Shown piece by piece: positions 15,274 to 24,090 of a stretch of 34,267 bases of DNA. Below the pieces are notes generated by a model. The model worked only from the letters and a program-made list of their open reading frames with translations, made no database searches and was not told the DNA's origin. The position numbers and the translations under genes were made by a program. Each line of letters opens with the position of its first letter. The stretch's first letter is position 1. Origin of the DNA: Chloroflexota bacterium (GTDB lineage: Bacteria; Chloroflexota; Dormibacteria; Dormibacterales; Dormibacteraceae); NCBI GenBank assembly GCA_005881825.1, contig VBEO01000133.1:1-34267 (forward strand). Direction: 5' to 3'.

Positions 15274-16560
15274 TCAGGAGGTCGTGTTCGGCCCCGGGGC
15301 GGGCGCTTGGGGCAGGTTGAAGCCGGGAAACACCTCATCACCCGTCGGCTCGTAGTGCTGCACCCCGTACATGGTCTGCCGCACCCGCGCCAGCTCCCAA
15401 TAGAGGCGTTGCCGGGCGCGATTGAGGTTGCCGAGCGGCCGGTGGTCTGCGATGCAGTGCCAGGGGTTGTATGACAGGACCCTGGCGAAGGCGAGCTGTT
15501 CGGCGGAGTCGAACACCTGCTTGGGAATCCGCAGGACCGCGGCCGGCACGCGCGGTGACAGACGGGTCGGCCACATCACCCCGCTGTTCTCGATCGGCAT
15601 GCGAAATGGATCCGTCTGGACCTGAAGCATGATGTCGAACTCGACATCCTGCCTGGCGAGCGTGGCCACCATGGCCTCGCGCAGGTAGTTGTCCGGCGGG
15701 CGCATCGGCAGACGTGGTACCGCTGTCCGAGTGGTCAGTCGCGACCAGAACGAATACTGCATCGCCTGTCCCTCGCCGAGCAGATAAGGCGTGCAGCTGA
15801 AGTATTGGCTCTCGAGCGGGCTGCTCTGCGTCTTGGTCCACAACAGGTTCATCACACCATCCAGGAGATGAGGCTGCCGGGGATTCAGGAAGTAGAACAG
15901 CTGCGCGTTCTTCAAGCTCCAGTGCTGAAGCTGGGCGTTGGCGCGAGTGTCGGGTGTGACAAAGGTGGGCACCGAGGTGCCGAAGAGGTCCTGCGTGAAC
16001 CTCTCATCGTCCAGCAGCTTGGGGCCAGGCACTCCGATGACCTTGATGCTCATGCTCATGAACCCCACGTCGTCGATGTCTGGCGTGACGTATGGGCCCG
16101 GTCCCGAAAAGCGCACCCAGGCGGGGTAGGTTCGCGGCTCCGCAAACAGCCCACGCCGCATGTGTTGCGGAACGTCATCGCGAATCGTGAGCTCCCCGCG
16201 CACGACGCCGTGGGTCTTGGTGTTGCCACCGCGCTCGAAGTATCCGGGTGCCCAGAGCCCGCGCATTTGGGCGTTGAACGTGTCGATGATGTCCTGGAGG
16301 TGGGCCTCCTCGTCAGGTTGCATCCGCTCCTCGGCGAGCCCGAATCCTTCGTCTCTGCGGCGTAGGTTGACCAGACTGGTCGTCAGGCGCGTCAGCGGGT
16401 CACGCAACAGCGCATCGAGGCCTGGACGGATGAAGGGATCGATCCGGCGCTCGAGGTGAACCAGGCTGATCAGGACGCCGTTGAGGCGGTCGAGCACAGC
16501 GCTCCCGGTATTCGCCCGCGGCAGCCCGAAACCGGGTGACGGCTCAGCTGCCGTGCGCAC
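15274..16560 (-). CDS. Catalase-like hemoprotein, candidate fatty acid hydroperoxide converter
   Basis: This 428-residue protein starts at GTG 16560. The distal region TKTHGVVRGELTI has Thr116-His117, and the proximal motif RQRLY puts Tyr387 four residues after Arg383, as in catalases. At the position of the catalase distal Asn (GNNTPIFF in true catalases) it reads GTSVPTFVT. It has no NADPH domain and belongs to the divergent catalase-like group that includes coral allene oxide synthase and its bacterial relatives. In the coral enzyme a Thr precedes the distal His and suppresses peroxide disproportionation. It faces the oxygenase-patatin operon tail to tail, so it may convert fatty acid hydroperoxides. 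A residual peroxide-scavenging role is the alternative. Confidence 0.8.
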   Translation of the reverse strand: MRTAAEPSPGFGLPRANTGSAVLDRLNGVLISLVHLERRIDPFIRPGLDALLRDPLTRLTTSLVNLRRRDEGFGLAEERMQPDEEAHLQDIIDTFNAQMRGLWAPGYFERGGNTKTHGVVRGELTIRDDVPQHMRRGLFAEPRTYPAWVRFSGPGPYVTPDIDDVGFMSMSIKVIGVPGPKLLDDERFTQDLFGTSVPTFVTPDTRANAQLQHWSLKNAQLFYFLNPRQPHLLDGVMNLLWTKTQSSPLESQYFSCTPYLLGEGQAMQYSFWSRLTTRTAVPRLPMRPPDNYLREAMVATLARQDVEFDIMLQVQTDPFRMPIENSGVMWPTRLSPRVPAAVLRIPKQVFDSAEQLAFARVLSYNPWHCIADHRPLGNLNRARQRLYWELARVRQTMYGVQHYEPTGDEVFPGFNLPQAPAPGPNTTS

Positions 16561-17820
16561 TGGGCACTGCCTCCGTCCCGTGGCGGAGCACCAGCTCCAG
16601 CACGCTGCCGGCCAGGAGCAGAACCATCACGACCGCAAACACGGCCGTGACCGCTGTCGCTGCCGACAGCAGCAGGAGCACGGTCGCCCAGGCCAGCGTC
16701 GACCAGAGCGGAATGCGCACGACTCCCGGCGTGGCCAGACAGGCCCACGCGCTCCAGCCTGCCAGCGCGAACAGCGCGATCCTGGCCGGCCAGAAGAGCC
16801 AGCCCCCGTTGGTGAACGCAGCGCCCACCGAAGCCACCACGACGAACAGGGGAACTGCCGCGAAAGCGACCATTAAGGCCCGAGATCGCGTCGGGTGAGC
16901 CCACTGCTCGAGGCTTGTCAGCAGCCTCCCCGGTGAGCCGGGCAAGGCCCCTCGGGGAGGCGGAGCTGCCGCGGGCGCACCGGCCGCCGCGGTGACCTTC
17001 AGCACCATGTGGGTGAACTCGTGGATGAGCACAGCGGCCAGCGCCAGCCCAGGGATGGCGACCAGGGCTCCCACCAGGCCGGTGCCGAACCCGGCCGACA
17101 ACCCATAGACCGAGAGCGTTACGAGGCCCATGAAAAGCGTCCCGCCCAGTTCGGCGCGCAGGCCGATCGAGGTCCCTCGAAATGCGAGCAGCAGCAGGGA
17201 GCTGATCGTCGAGAACACCACGCCGCGCAGGGCGTCGGGGATGGCTCGGTTGACAGCGCCAGACAGGGCGGTCGAGCCGCTGACCAGGTCACGCAGCCGC
17301 CTGACCAGGAGGTCAGGGTCGAGCAGGGCTGCGTTGAGAACCGCCTGGCTCACGATCGCGACCGCCGCCGCGTACGGGGCGAGCAGCAGAAGCTGAGCCA
17401 GGACACCCCCAACTTCGGACTGGATCGCCGCTCGGCGGCGCTGGTCGGCTGCCGCTCGGCGCTCGCCCTCCATTCGCTCGATGCTCAAATCGAGGAACTG
17501 CGCCGCGCGCCGGCCCAGATCTGCCGGCAGCGCGTCCAGCCCGTTGGGGCCAGGCTGTGCGGAGCTGCGGCGGGCCAGCCAGGGCTCGTCGAGCGAGTCG
17601 AAATCGATGCCCAGCTCGGCCAGGGTCTTGAGTGCCGCCAGGAGCTGCTCCATCGAGGAGAAGGCGTCGCCGCCGGCTCCAGCTCCATCACCACGTCGCG
17701 CCCGCTTTGCGCCACCCTCTGGCGCACGGAAGGGAGCGTTTTCCTGGAGGCGAGCAGCGCTACCTGGCGAGCGCTGGGCGGCGCCGGTCTCGCCGTGCCC
17801 CGGCCCTGGCTGTCCGTCAA
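16544..17820 (-). CDS. Polytopic membrane protein with HEFTH motif, one frame break
   Basis: Downstream of about 17670 the frame encodes a soluble helical part (LLAALKTLAELGIDFDSLDE) followed by about nine hydrophobic segments. One of these contains VLIHEFTHMVLK, an HExxH zinc motif inside a membrane helix, as in intramembrane or CAAX-type metallopeptidases. The natural N-terminus seems to lie in another frame starting with TTG 17820 (TDSQGRGTARP, then RQVALLASRKTLPSVRQRVA and GRDVVMELEP), which overlaps the upstream stop. The two join if one base is added near 17670. Without repair only the shorter product from ATG 17653 is made. It overlaps the catalase-like gene by 17 bases. Peptidase function is possible but no second motif was found. 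Confidence 0.6.
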
Positions 17821-18356
17821 CTAAGCGTGAAGCTGAAAGTCGACGTGCCGCTCGGCGGATTGAACCTGCCGTTGCTGCAGGTGATCTTCCAGAAAGCATT
17901 GTCCTGACCCGGCGTAGGGGCTGGGCTTGGCACCACCAGCAGGCGCTTGTGCGGGTCGTCCGTCCAGCTCACGCCCTGGCCGGCGTTCGTCACGGTCTTC
18001 GGAGTGAGACCCGGACCGGATATATCGCGGCCGGAGCGCAGGAATGCCTTGGGGGTGCAGACGGAGCCCACGGGCATGCCGATCACATGCACGAAGGTCT
18101 CACTGCCGTCCAGCAGCAGCTTCCAGAAGAAGGGCGTCTTCGTCGGCGTCGGCGCGACCGTCGGGCCTGGTGGCGACGTCGGACTGTCGACGCTGGGCGA
18201 GCTGTCTGAGCTGGGCGCACCGATTCCAGCTGCTCCGCACGCCACGGTTGCAACCGACAGCAATGCCACCCAGCCGATGCTGCTCAACAGCGAACTCAGG
18301 AGGGCTTGTCGCCGCCCGCCCCTCACGTGGCCATCGATCCTCGCGGCCATTTCCAT
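17817..18356 (-). CDS. Secreted or lipid-anchored protein of unknown function
   Basis: The 179-residue product opens with a basic region, then a hydrophobic segment LLSSIGWVALLSVATVACG that ends in a weak lipobox (TVAC), and a Ser/Pro/Thr-rich linker (SPSVDSPTSPPGPTVAPTPT). The folded part runs from FFWKLLLDGSETFVHVIG to FKITC-like strands and ends STFSFTLS. Two cysteines (VCTPK, KITCSN) remain in the mature part. It starts the minus-strand operon leading into the HEFTH protein and the catalase-like enzyme. Function is not recognised. Confidence 0.65.
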   Translation of the reverse strand: MEMAARIDGHVRGGRRQALLSSLLSSIGWVALLSVATVACGAAGIGAPSSDSSPSVDSPTSPPGPTVAPTPTKTPFFWKLLLDGSETFVHVIGMPVGSVCTPKAFLRSGRDISGPGLTPKTVTNAGQGVSWTDDPHKRLLVVPSPAPTPGQDNAFWKITCSNGRFNPPSGTSTFSFTLS

Positions 18357-18534
18357 GCCGTCCTCGGCGCCTGCCAGAATTTCCTCGCGGGGAGTTGCCA
18401 GATGATACCCCCCGCGTAGGCCGTTTCAGCTGCGTTAAGGCTACGCGCGCGATCGGTACCGTGCGACTGCCGGGCGGGACCCTCGTTCGAGGTCGGGGGG
18501 TTTGCAGCCTCGGCTGGACCCCCGAAGATCGACC

Positions 18535-18562
18535 TTGACAAAAGGAGCGCACGCCCTACACT
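18535..18562 (+). promoter_or_regulatory. Sigma70-type promoter of the glycerol operon
   Basis: TTGACA (18535-18540), a 16-base spacer and TACACT (18557-18562) precede glpF. Transcription should start near 18569. Confidence 0.7.
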
Positions 18563-18574
18563 TTGCGACACGCG

Positions 18575-18589
18575 TTCGACATTGTCGAA
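18575..18589 (+). promoter_or_regulatory. Palindromic operator TTCGAC-ATT-GTCGAA
   Basis: Perfect six-base arms with a three-base spacer lie 18 bases after the start of the -10 box, at about +6 to +20, where a bound repressor would block transcription. A related site overlaps the iclR start codon (23288-23302). GylR-type IclR proteins control glycerol operons in Streptomyces, so IclR binding is the natural proposal. Confidence 0.65.
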
Positions 18590-18623
18590 TAGCAGTCAGA
18601 CATTAAGGGGGGCAAGACAGCCA

Positions 18624-19406
18624 ATGTATTCCAAGCCGCAGCGAGCGCTCGCAGAGGTGCTCGGCACCGCCGCCCTAGTCCTGGTCGGACCGGGCTCGGT
18701 GATCGCGACCCTGACCCTGGCCGGGAAGGCCACGCCGGCCGTGACGGAGGCCGATCTGCTGGGGATCAGCTTCGCGTTCGGGTTCATCATCACGGCCCTC
18801 GTCTACGCCCTGGGCGGCGTCTCGGGCTGCCACATCAACCCGGCGGTCACCTTCGCGCTGGCCGTTACCAAGCGCTTCCCCTGGAACGAGGTCCCCGTCT
18901 ACTGGCTCGCCCAGTACGCGGGTGCCGTGATCGGCGCCTTCGGCATCTGGGCCGTCTTCGGCCACAACGCGGTGGTGTTCGGCATGGGCCAGACCCACTT
19001 CGCGGCCGACGCCAGCACCGCCAACTACCTGCAGGCAGCCCTGGCCGAGTTCATCGGCACGGGCCTCCTCCTACTCGCGATCATGGGCATCGTCGACACC
19101 AAGGCACCCCAGCAGCTGGCCGGCCTGGTCATCGGCGGCGCCGTGGTCGGCATCATCCTGATCTTCGGCCCCGTCACCGGCGCCTCCTTGAATCCCGCCC
19201 GCGCCTTCGGCCCGGAACTGGTCCAGGCCATCGCCGGCGGCACCACCTTCTGGACCCAGTACCTGCCCGTCTACCTCGTGCCGGGCCTCCTCGGAGCCGC
19301 CGGCGCCACCTTCGCCTATGACTACCTGGCCAAGCCGCGCCTCGTCGAGCGGCCGATCCAGAAGGCCGTCCACCATGAGGACGCCGCCTCCGCGGCCGTC
19401 AGCTGA
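18624..19406 (+). CDS. glpF: Glycerol facilitator (aquaglyceroporin)
   Basis: This 260-residue MIP channel has both asparagine boxes, INPAVTFA and LNPARAFGP, and six hydrophobic helices, as in glycerol facilitators. The Asp after the second NPA box in classic GlpF (NPARD) is replaced here by NPARA, as in many aquaporins. Selectivity is therefore inferred from the operon, which is devoted to dihydroxyacetone. The start is ATG 18624 after AAGGGGGG. A TTG in frame at 18582 would lie over the operator and is rejected. It is followed by dhaK, with a ribosome site at 19408. Confidence 0.85.
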   Translation: MYSKPQRALAEVLGTAALVLVGPGSVIATLTLAGKATPAVTEADLLGISFAFGFIITALVYALGGVSGCHINPAVTFALAVTKRFPWNEVPVYWLAQYAGAVIGAFGIWAVFGHNAVVFGMGQTHFAADASTANYLQAALAEFIGTGLLLLAIMGIVDTKAPQQLAGLVIGGAVVGIILIFGPVTGASLNPARAFGPELVQAIAGGTTFWTQYLPVYLVPGLLGAAGATFAYDYLAKPRLVERPIQKAVHHEDAASAAVS

Positions 19407-19422
19407 CAGGAGAGAGACAAGC

Positions 19423-20442
19423 ATGGCCATCCAGACCAAGCCCCGGAAGTTCCTCAACGACCCCGCCGACGTGGTCAAGGAGTCGCTGGCCGGCCTCGCG
19501 GCCGCGCACGGCGACCTCCTCCGATACGACCGCGCGGCTCAGATCATCGTCTGCAAGGATGCGCCGCGCGCGGGCAAGGTAGCCCTGGTGTCGGGCGGCG
19601 GGTCCGGCCACGAGCCGCTGCACGGCGGCTTCGTGGGTCGCGGCATGCTCGACGCGGCCTGCCCGGGCGAGGTGTTCACGTCACCGGTTCCGGACCAGAT
19701 GCTGGCCGCCACCAAGGCGGTCGACGGCGGCGCCGGCGTGGTGCACATCGTCAAGAACTACACGGGCGACGTTCTCAACTTCAAGATGGCGGCCGAGGAC
19801 GCCGCGGACGACGGCATCCGGGTGGCGTCGGTCGTCATCGACGACGACGTCGCGGTCCAGGACTCGCTCTATACCGCGGGCCGCCGGGGGGTGGGCGCCA
19901 CCGTCCTGGCTGAGAAGATCGCCGGCGCCGCCGCCGAGAAGGGCGCATCCCTGGACAAGGTGGCCGATACCGTCAAGCGCGTGAACGAGCGGGCCCGGTC
20001 CTTCGGCGTGGCGCTCTCGTCTTGCGTACCGCCGGCCTCCGGGAAGCCGATCTTCGAGCTGCCCGAGGGCGAGATCGAGCTCGGCATCGGGATCCACGGC
20101 GAGCCCGGGCGCCGGCGCGCAGCGCTGGGCAGCGCCTCCGAAGTGGTCGACGTAATGGTCGAGGCCGTCATCTCCGACCTCAAGGCGAGGGCCGGAAGCC
20201 AGGTGCTGGCCTTCGTCAACGGCATGGGCGGGACGCCTCAGCTCGAGCTCTATCTGCTCTACGGCGAGGTCGATCGCAAGCTGCGCGCAGCGGGCGTGGT
20301 GCCGGTGCGAAACCTGGTCGGCAGCTACATCACGTCCCTCGAGATGGCCGGGGCTTCGCTCACCGTTCTGCAGCTCGACGACGAGCTGACGGAGCTCTGG
20401 GACGCCCCCGTCCACACACCGGCGCTGCGCTGGGGAGTGTGA
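19423..20442 (+). CDS. dhaK: Dihydroxyacetone kinase subunit DhaK
   Basis: This 339-residue protein is full length for DhaK. It has the [13 protein letters not shown] loop near the N-terminus and His225 in GIGIHGEPG, which forms the covalent hemiaminal with dihydroxyacetone. The ending [20 protein letters not shown] is typical. It starts at ATG 19423, eight bases after AGGAGAG, and is followed eight bases later by dhaL. DhaK receives phosphate from ADP-bound DhaL and gives dihydroxyacetone phosphate in the cytoplasm. Confidence 0.95.
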   Translation: MAIQTKPRKFLNDPADVVKESLAGLAAAHGDLLRYDRAAQIIVCKDAPRAGKVALVSGGGSGHEPLHGGFVGRGMLDAACPGEVFTSPVPDQMLAATKAVDGGAGVVHIVKNYTGDVLNFKMAAEDAADDGIRVASVVIDDDVAVQDSLYTAGRRGVGATVLAEKIAGAAAEKGASLDKVADTVKRVNERARSFGVALSSCVPPASGKPIFELPEGEIELGIGIHGEPGRRRAALGSASEVVDVMVEAVISDLKARAGSQVLAFVNGMGGTPQLELYLLYGEVDRKLRAAGVVPVRNLVGSYITSLEMAGASLTVLQLDDELTELWDAPVHTPALRWGV

Positions 20443-20467
20443 CTTAGCCTTGATCGCTGATCTGGCC

Positions 20468-21100
20468 ATGGACGCCACCACTGTCACGACCTGGATGCGG
20501 GAGATCGAAACCTCAGTCACCCAGGAGCGCGACCGCCTGGTCCAGCTGGACGCGGCGATCGGGGACGGCGACCACGGAACCAACATGACGAGGGGGTTTG
20601 CCGCGGTGGTGCAGGCCCTCTCCCAGGATCAGGAGGCGCCGCCCGGGCGCCTCCTGATCCTGGCCGGGCGGACGCTGGTCTCCTCGGTGGGAGGCGCCAG
20701 CGGCCCGCTCTGGGGCTCGGCGCTGCGCAGCGGAGGTCGCGTCCTGGGTGACCAGGCCACCTTCGATGGGCCCCAGCTGGTCGAGGTGCTGGCCGCGGCC
20801 CTGGCCTCGGTCAAAGACCTGGGGGCGGCCAGCGTTGGAGACAAGACCATGGTCGACGCGCTGGAGCCGGCCGTGGCTGCGCTCGGCCGGACCGTGGGCG
20901 AGGGCGCTTCTCTGGCCGATGCCCTGGAAGCCGCCGCGGCCGCAGCCGAGGCCGGCATGCGCTCGACCATTCCCCTGCAGGCGCGCAAGGGCCGCGCCTC
21001 CTACCTGGGTGAGCGCTCGATCGGACATCAGGACCCGGGCGCCACCTCCACCGCGCTCATGATCCGGGCGCTGCAGCGGGCGGCGGCGGCCTCGTCGTGA
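20468..21100 (+). CDS. dhaL: Dihydroxyacetone kinase subunit DhaL
   Basis: This product of about 210 residues has the Mg-ADP binding Asp cluster in LDAAIGDGDHGTNMTRGF, then GDKTMVDAL and the end motif RKGRASYLGERSIGHQDPGA. ATG 20468 matches the usual DhaL N-terminus. A TTG at 20450 is in frame and has GGGGAG 12 bases before it, so the start could lie six codons earlier. The stop overlaps the enzyme I start (GTGA). DhaL carries bound ADP that is phosphorylated by DhaM. Confidence 0.93.
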   Translation: MDATTVTTWMREIETSVTQERDRLVQLDAAIGDGDHGTNMTRGFAAVVQALSQDQEAPPGRLLILAGRTLVSSVGGASGPLWGSALRSGGRVLGDQATFDGPQLVEVLAAALASVKDLGAASVGDKTMVDALEPAVAALGRTVGEGASLADALEAAAAAAEAGMRSTIPLQARKGRASYLGERSIGHQDPGATSTALMIRALQRAAAASS

Positions 21101-22637
21101 GCGAACGGACCCTGGCCGGGTTCGCCGCCTCGCCCGGGCAGGCAGCCGGCCCGGCGGTGGTGCTGGCTGGCGGTGAACATGCCGCCGCCGAGGTTCCCGC
21201 CGCCGCCCGGCAGGCCGAGCTGGCGCAGGCGCGACGGGCGTTCGAGGCCGCTGCCGCGGACGTGGTGCGCATCGCCGAGCGGCTTCGGACAGAGGGCCGC
21301 CTTCCCGAAGCCGAGATCGTGGAAACCGGTGCCCTGATGGCTGCCGATCCCACCCTCGACCGCGAGGTGTCGCGCCTGGTGCTCGTAGAAGGCCGCCCGG
21401 CGGCTGACGCGATTCAGGTCGCGGCGGAGGGTGCGGCGGGGGCGGCCGGGCTCGCGGCGGCGGGGTGCTGGTGGCGGACGGACTGGGTCCGGCCGACGTG
21501 GCCGACCTGGGTCCCGACGTCCGCGGCATCGCACTGGCCGGCGGAGGCGTCACCGCCCACGCCGCCATCGTCGCCCGCTCGCTCGGCCTGCCCATGGTGG
21601 TCGGCCTCGGCGACGCGGTGCTCGACATCGCGGACGGCGAGCCCGTGGTCGTGGACGGCGACGGCGGCCGGCTCGTGCGCCACCCCGCGGCCGAGCGAAC
21701 CGCAGCCGCCGAGCACGACTCCCAGCGTCGCGCGGGCGCGCGCGCGCGAGCCAGAGCCGAGAGCCACCTGCCGTCGCGGACCCGCGACGGCCGCCTCATC
21801 AGCGTGCTCGTGAACGCCGCCAGCGCCGCCGAAGTGTCGGAGGGATTGCAGCAGGGCGCCGAGGGCGTGGGGCTGCTGCGGACGGAGCTCAGCTTCCTGG
21901 ACGCGCGCGCTTGGCCGACGGCGTCGCAGCACGTCCGGTTCCTGGAACCGCTTCTGTCCCAGCTCGGCGGCCGGGTCGCCACCGTGCGCCTGCTCGATTT
22001 CGGGGGCGACAAGACGCCGCCGTTCCTGGCGGCCGCGCACGAGCGCGGTATCGAGCTGATGCTGGCGGCGCCGGAAGCGCTGGAGGCCCAGCTGGAGGCC
22101 GTCGTCGAAGCCGGCCAGGCCACCCGGCTGCGGATCCTGGTGCCGATGGTGACCGGCCTCGAGCAGGTGCTCGCGGTCCGGCAGGCTCTGCGGCGGGTGG
22201 CGGTCGCCGGCAGAGCGCCGGCGCTCGGGGCCATGATCGAGACCCCCGAGGCGGCACGGCGCGCTCGCGAGCTGGTGCGGGCGCTCGACTTCATCAGCCT
22301 GGGCACCAACGACCTGACACAGCTGGCGCTGGGCCTCGACCGTGAGCGTTCCGGCGCGTCGCCGGTCACGCATCCCACGGTGCTGCGTCTGATCGATTCA
22401 GCCTGCCGGGCAGGCAACGCCGCCGGGATTCCGGTCGAAGTCTGCGGCGAGGCCGCCTCCGACCCGGTCGTGATCCCGCTGCTGGTCGGCCTGGGCGCGA
22501 ACGAGCTCAGCGTGGGCGCGGCGCGGGTCGGGGAGGTTCGCGAGCTGGTCCGGGAGCTGGATACCGCCGCCTGCCGGATGCAGGTCGAAGAGGCGCTACT
22601 CGACCAGGCCGCTCACGCAGGCCGCGAGGGCGGTTAG
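21097..22637 (+). CDS. ptsI: PTS enzyme I with an apparent internal deletion and frame break
   Basis: The phosphoenolpyruvate-protein phosphotransferase starts at GTG 21097. Its first frame runs through TGALMAADPTLDREVSRL to AADAIQVAAEGAAGAAGLAA. It resumes in another frame at about 21462 with VLVADGLGPADVADL. The active-site stretch GGGVTAHAAIVARSLGLP, RTELSFLD, GDKTPPFL, MIETPEAARRA, SLGTNDLTQLAL and the catalytic Cys region EVCGEAASDP all follow. The part between, which in relatives holds about 30 residues linking to the phosphohistidine domain, is absent, and the GC-rich junction lies between 21430 and 21465. The total coding length of about 513 residues is short for the family. Either the gene is broken or the repeat-like stretch was collapsed in assembly. 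Phosphate would pass to HPr. Confidence 0.85.
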
Positions 22638-22865
22638 AGCTGCCTGCGCGTCATCGCCCTCGGCGGAGAGCGTGAGCACGGTGCCTCCCTGCGCGCCCAG
22701 CGCCAGCACCGCCAGGATGCTCTTGGCATCCACCGCCTTGCCGTCGACCGAGATGCGCACCTGGGCCTGGAACTGACTTGCGGTCTTCACGAACTGACCC
22801 GCGGGCCGCGCGTGCAGCGCGATCTTCGCGGGGAGCGCGATCTGCACCTCAGAGCTTGCAGGCAC
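22596..22865 (-). CDS. ptsH: Phosphocarrier HPr
   Basis: This 89-residue protein has His18 in ALHARPAGQFVKTA, the site phosphorylated by enzyme I, and the later KSILAVLALGAQ region with the regulatory-type Ser. It starts at GTG 22865, 17 bases inside the end of the EIIA gene. Its last 42 bases overlap the last codons of enzyme I on the opposite strand. It passes phosphate from EI to DhaM. Together with the neighbours it forms a stand-alone phosphorelay for dihydroxyacetone. Confidence 0.93.
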   Translation of the reverse strand: MPASSEVQIALPAKIALHARPAGQFVKTASQFQAQVRISVDGKAVDAKSILAVLALGAQGGTVLTLSAEGDDAQAALTALAACVSGLVE

Positions 22866-23238
22866 CGCGAGTCTCCTCCGCCGCCCGCGCGACGTCGTCC
22901 AGCGCCTGGCCGGCGGCGGCCATGACGGCGGCGGCGATGGCTCCTTCCACGAAGGGCGCGTCGACCAGGCGCACGCTGCCGTTGAGGTTCTCCGTGACGT
23001 GCTTCACCGTCAGCACCGCGCTGCCCAGGTCGGCCAGGACGACCACGCCCTGCCCCGCCTCGGCGCGGGCGATGGCGTCGCCGACGGTGACGCCGCTGGT
23101 GCCGAGGGTGCCGTCCGGCCCCCCTCCGGCGGGCTCCACGCGCACCTCGGGACCGGCCACCTGGGAGGCAAGGTCGGCCAGGCCGCGAGCCAGATCCCGA
23201 CTGTGCGATACCAAAACGATGCCGACCACTTTCGTCAC
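22849..23238 (-). CDS. dhaM: DhaM: PTS EIIA component for dihydroxyacetone kinase
   Basis: This mannose-type EIIA protein begins at GTG 23238 and reads TKVVGIVLVSHSRDLARGL, with the active His in VSHS. GVVVLADLGSAVLTVKHV and FVEGAIAAAVMAAAG follow. It has only the EIIA domain, while HPr and EI, fused to EIIA in Escherichia coli DhaM, are encoded separately here. It is divergent from the iclR gene with 56 bases between starts, so both may be under the same operator. It phosphorylates ADP bound to DhaL. Confidence 0.92.
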   Translation of the reverse strand: MTKVVGIVLVSHSRDLARGLADLASQVAGPEVRVEPAGGGPDGTLGTSGVTVGDAIARAEAGQGVVVLADLGSAVLTVKHVTENLNGSVRLVDAPFVEGAIAAAVMAAAGQALDDVARAAEETRGACKL

Positions 23239-23270
23239 TCCCACACGTTCTTCCGGTGCTGTCGGCAGTC

Positions 23271-23302
23271 TACAGTATCGATCAGGATTCAGCAATGTCG
23301 AA
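23271..23302 (+). promoter_or_regulatory. iclR promoter -10 and related operator
   Basis: TACAGT (23271-23276) is a -10-like box. TTCAGC-AAT-GTCGAA at 23288-23302 lies 17 bases after its start and spans the ATG of iclR. The shared right part TGTCGAATA and the same placement relative to the -10 box as in the glpF promoter support a common regulator and autoregulation. The left arm differs at two positions. Confidence 0.5.
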
Positions 23303-24086
23303 TAAATCCAGTAAATCGATCCAATCCATCGACCGCGCGGCGGCGATCCTGAAGGTGCTCGGCAGCGGTCCCCGCCGGCTCGGCGTGAGCGAGCTGGCCG
23401 AGCGCCTGGGCCTGGCCCGGCCCACCGTGCACGGCCTCCTGCAAACCCTGCACGCCCACGGCTTCGTGGAGCAGGACCGCAACTCGGACAAGTACCAGCT
23501 GGGCCCCGGGCTGCTCCAGTTGGGCTACTCCTACCTCGACCTCAACGAGCTCCGCACCCGGTCGCTCGCTTACGCCGACCGGCTGGCGGCCCGCACACAG
23601 GCCGCCGTTCGCGTGGGAGTCATGCACGGAGCCAACGTGGTGGTCGTGCACCACGTCTTTCAGCCCGACACGGCCTTCGGCGTGCCCGAGGTCGGCCTTC
23701 AGCTGCCGCTCCACGCCAGCGCGCTCGGGAAGGCCATCCTCGCCTTCTCGCCGGTTCAGATCGTCGAGGACCTGCTCGACGAGCCATTGCCGCGTCTGAC
23801 CAAGCAAACGCTGGACGCGCCGGGCCTGCGGCTCGAGCTGGCCAGCATCCGCGACCAGGGCGTCGCCATAGAGCACGATGAGGCGGTGCTGGGCGAGTCG
23901 AGCGCGGCGGCGCCCATCTTCGACCACGCGGGTCATGCCGTGGGGGCCATCGGCGTGGTGGACGCTTCGGAGCGCCTCTACCCGCGGGCCCTGGCCAAGG
24001 GCGTGGCAGCCGCCGTGGGCGAGGCCGCCCGGGGAGTCTCGCGCGAGCTGGGGGCCGCGCGCTGGCCGTACGCGGCCCAGGCGTAG
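23295..24086 (+). CDS. IclR-family regulator of glycerol/dihydroxyacetone use
   Basis: This 263-residue protein has an N-terminal winged helix (RAAAILKVLGSG, then LAERLGLARPTVHGLLQTLH) and a C-terminal IclR effector domain ending in the usual ALAKGVAAAVGEAARGVSRELG. It starts at ATG 23295, inside the proposed operator. The relative that regulates glycerol operons in Streptomyces is GylR, which suggests glycerol or its phosphate as effector (inference). It is followed four bases later by ppdK, so the regulator and PPDK share a transcript. Confidence 0.92.
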   Translation: MSNKSSKSIQSIDRAAAILKVLGSGPRRLGVSELAERLGLARPTVHGLLQTLHAHGFVEQDRNSDKYQLGPGLLQLGYSYLDLNELRTRSLAYADRLAARTQAAVRVGVMHGANVVVVHHVFQPDTAFGVPEVGLQLPLHASALGKAILAFSPVQIVEDLLDEPLPRLTKQTLDAPGLRLELASIRDQGVAIEHDEAVLGESSAAAPIFDHAGHAVGAIGVVDASERLYPRALAKGVAAAVGEAARGVSRELGAARWPYAAQA

Positions 24087-24090
24087 TCCA

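Noticed and set aside
18582..18623. TTG start for glpF
   Set aside because: It lies within the palindromic operator and before the AAGGGGGG ribosome site that serves ATG 18624.
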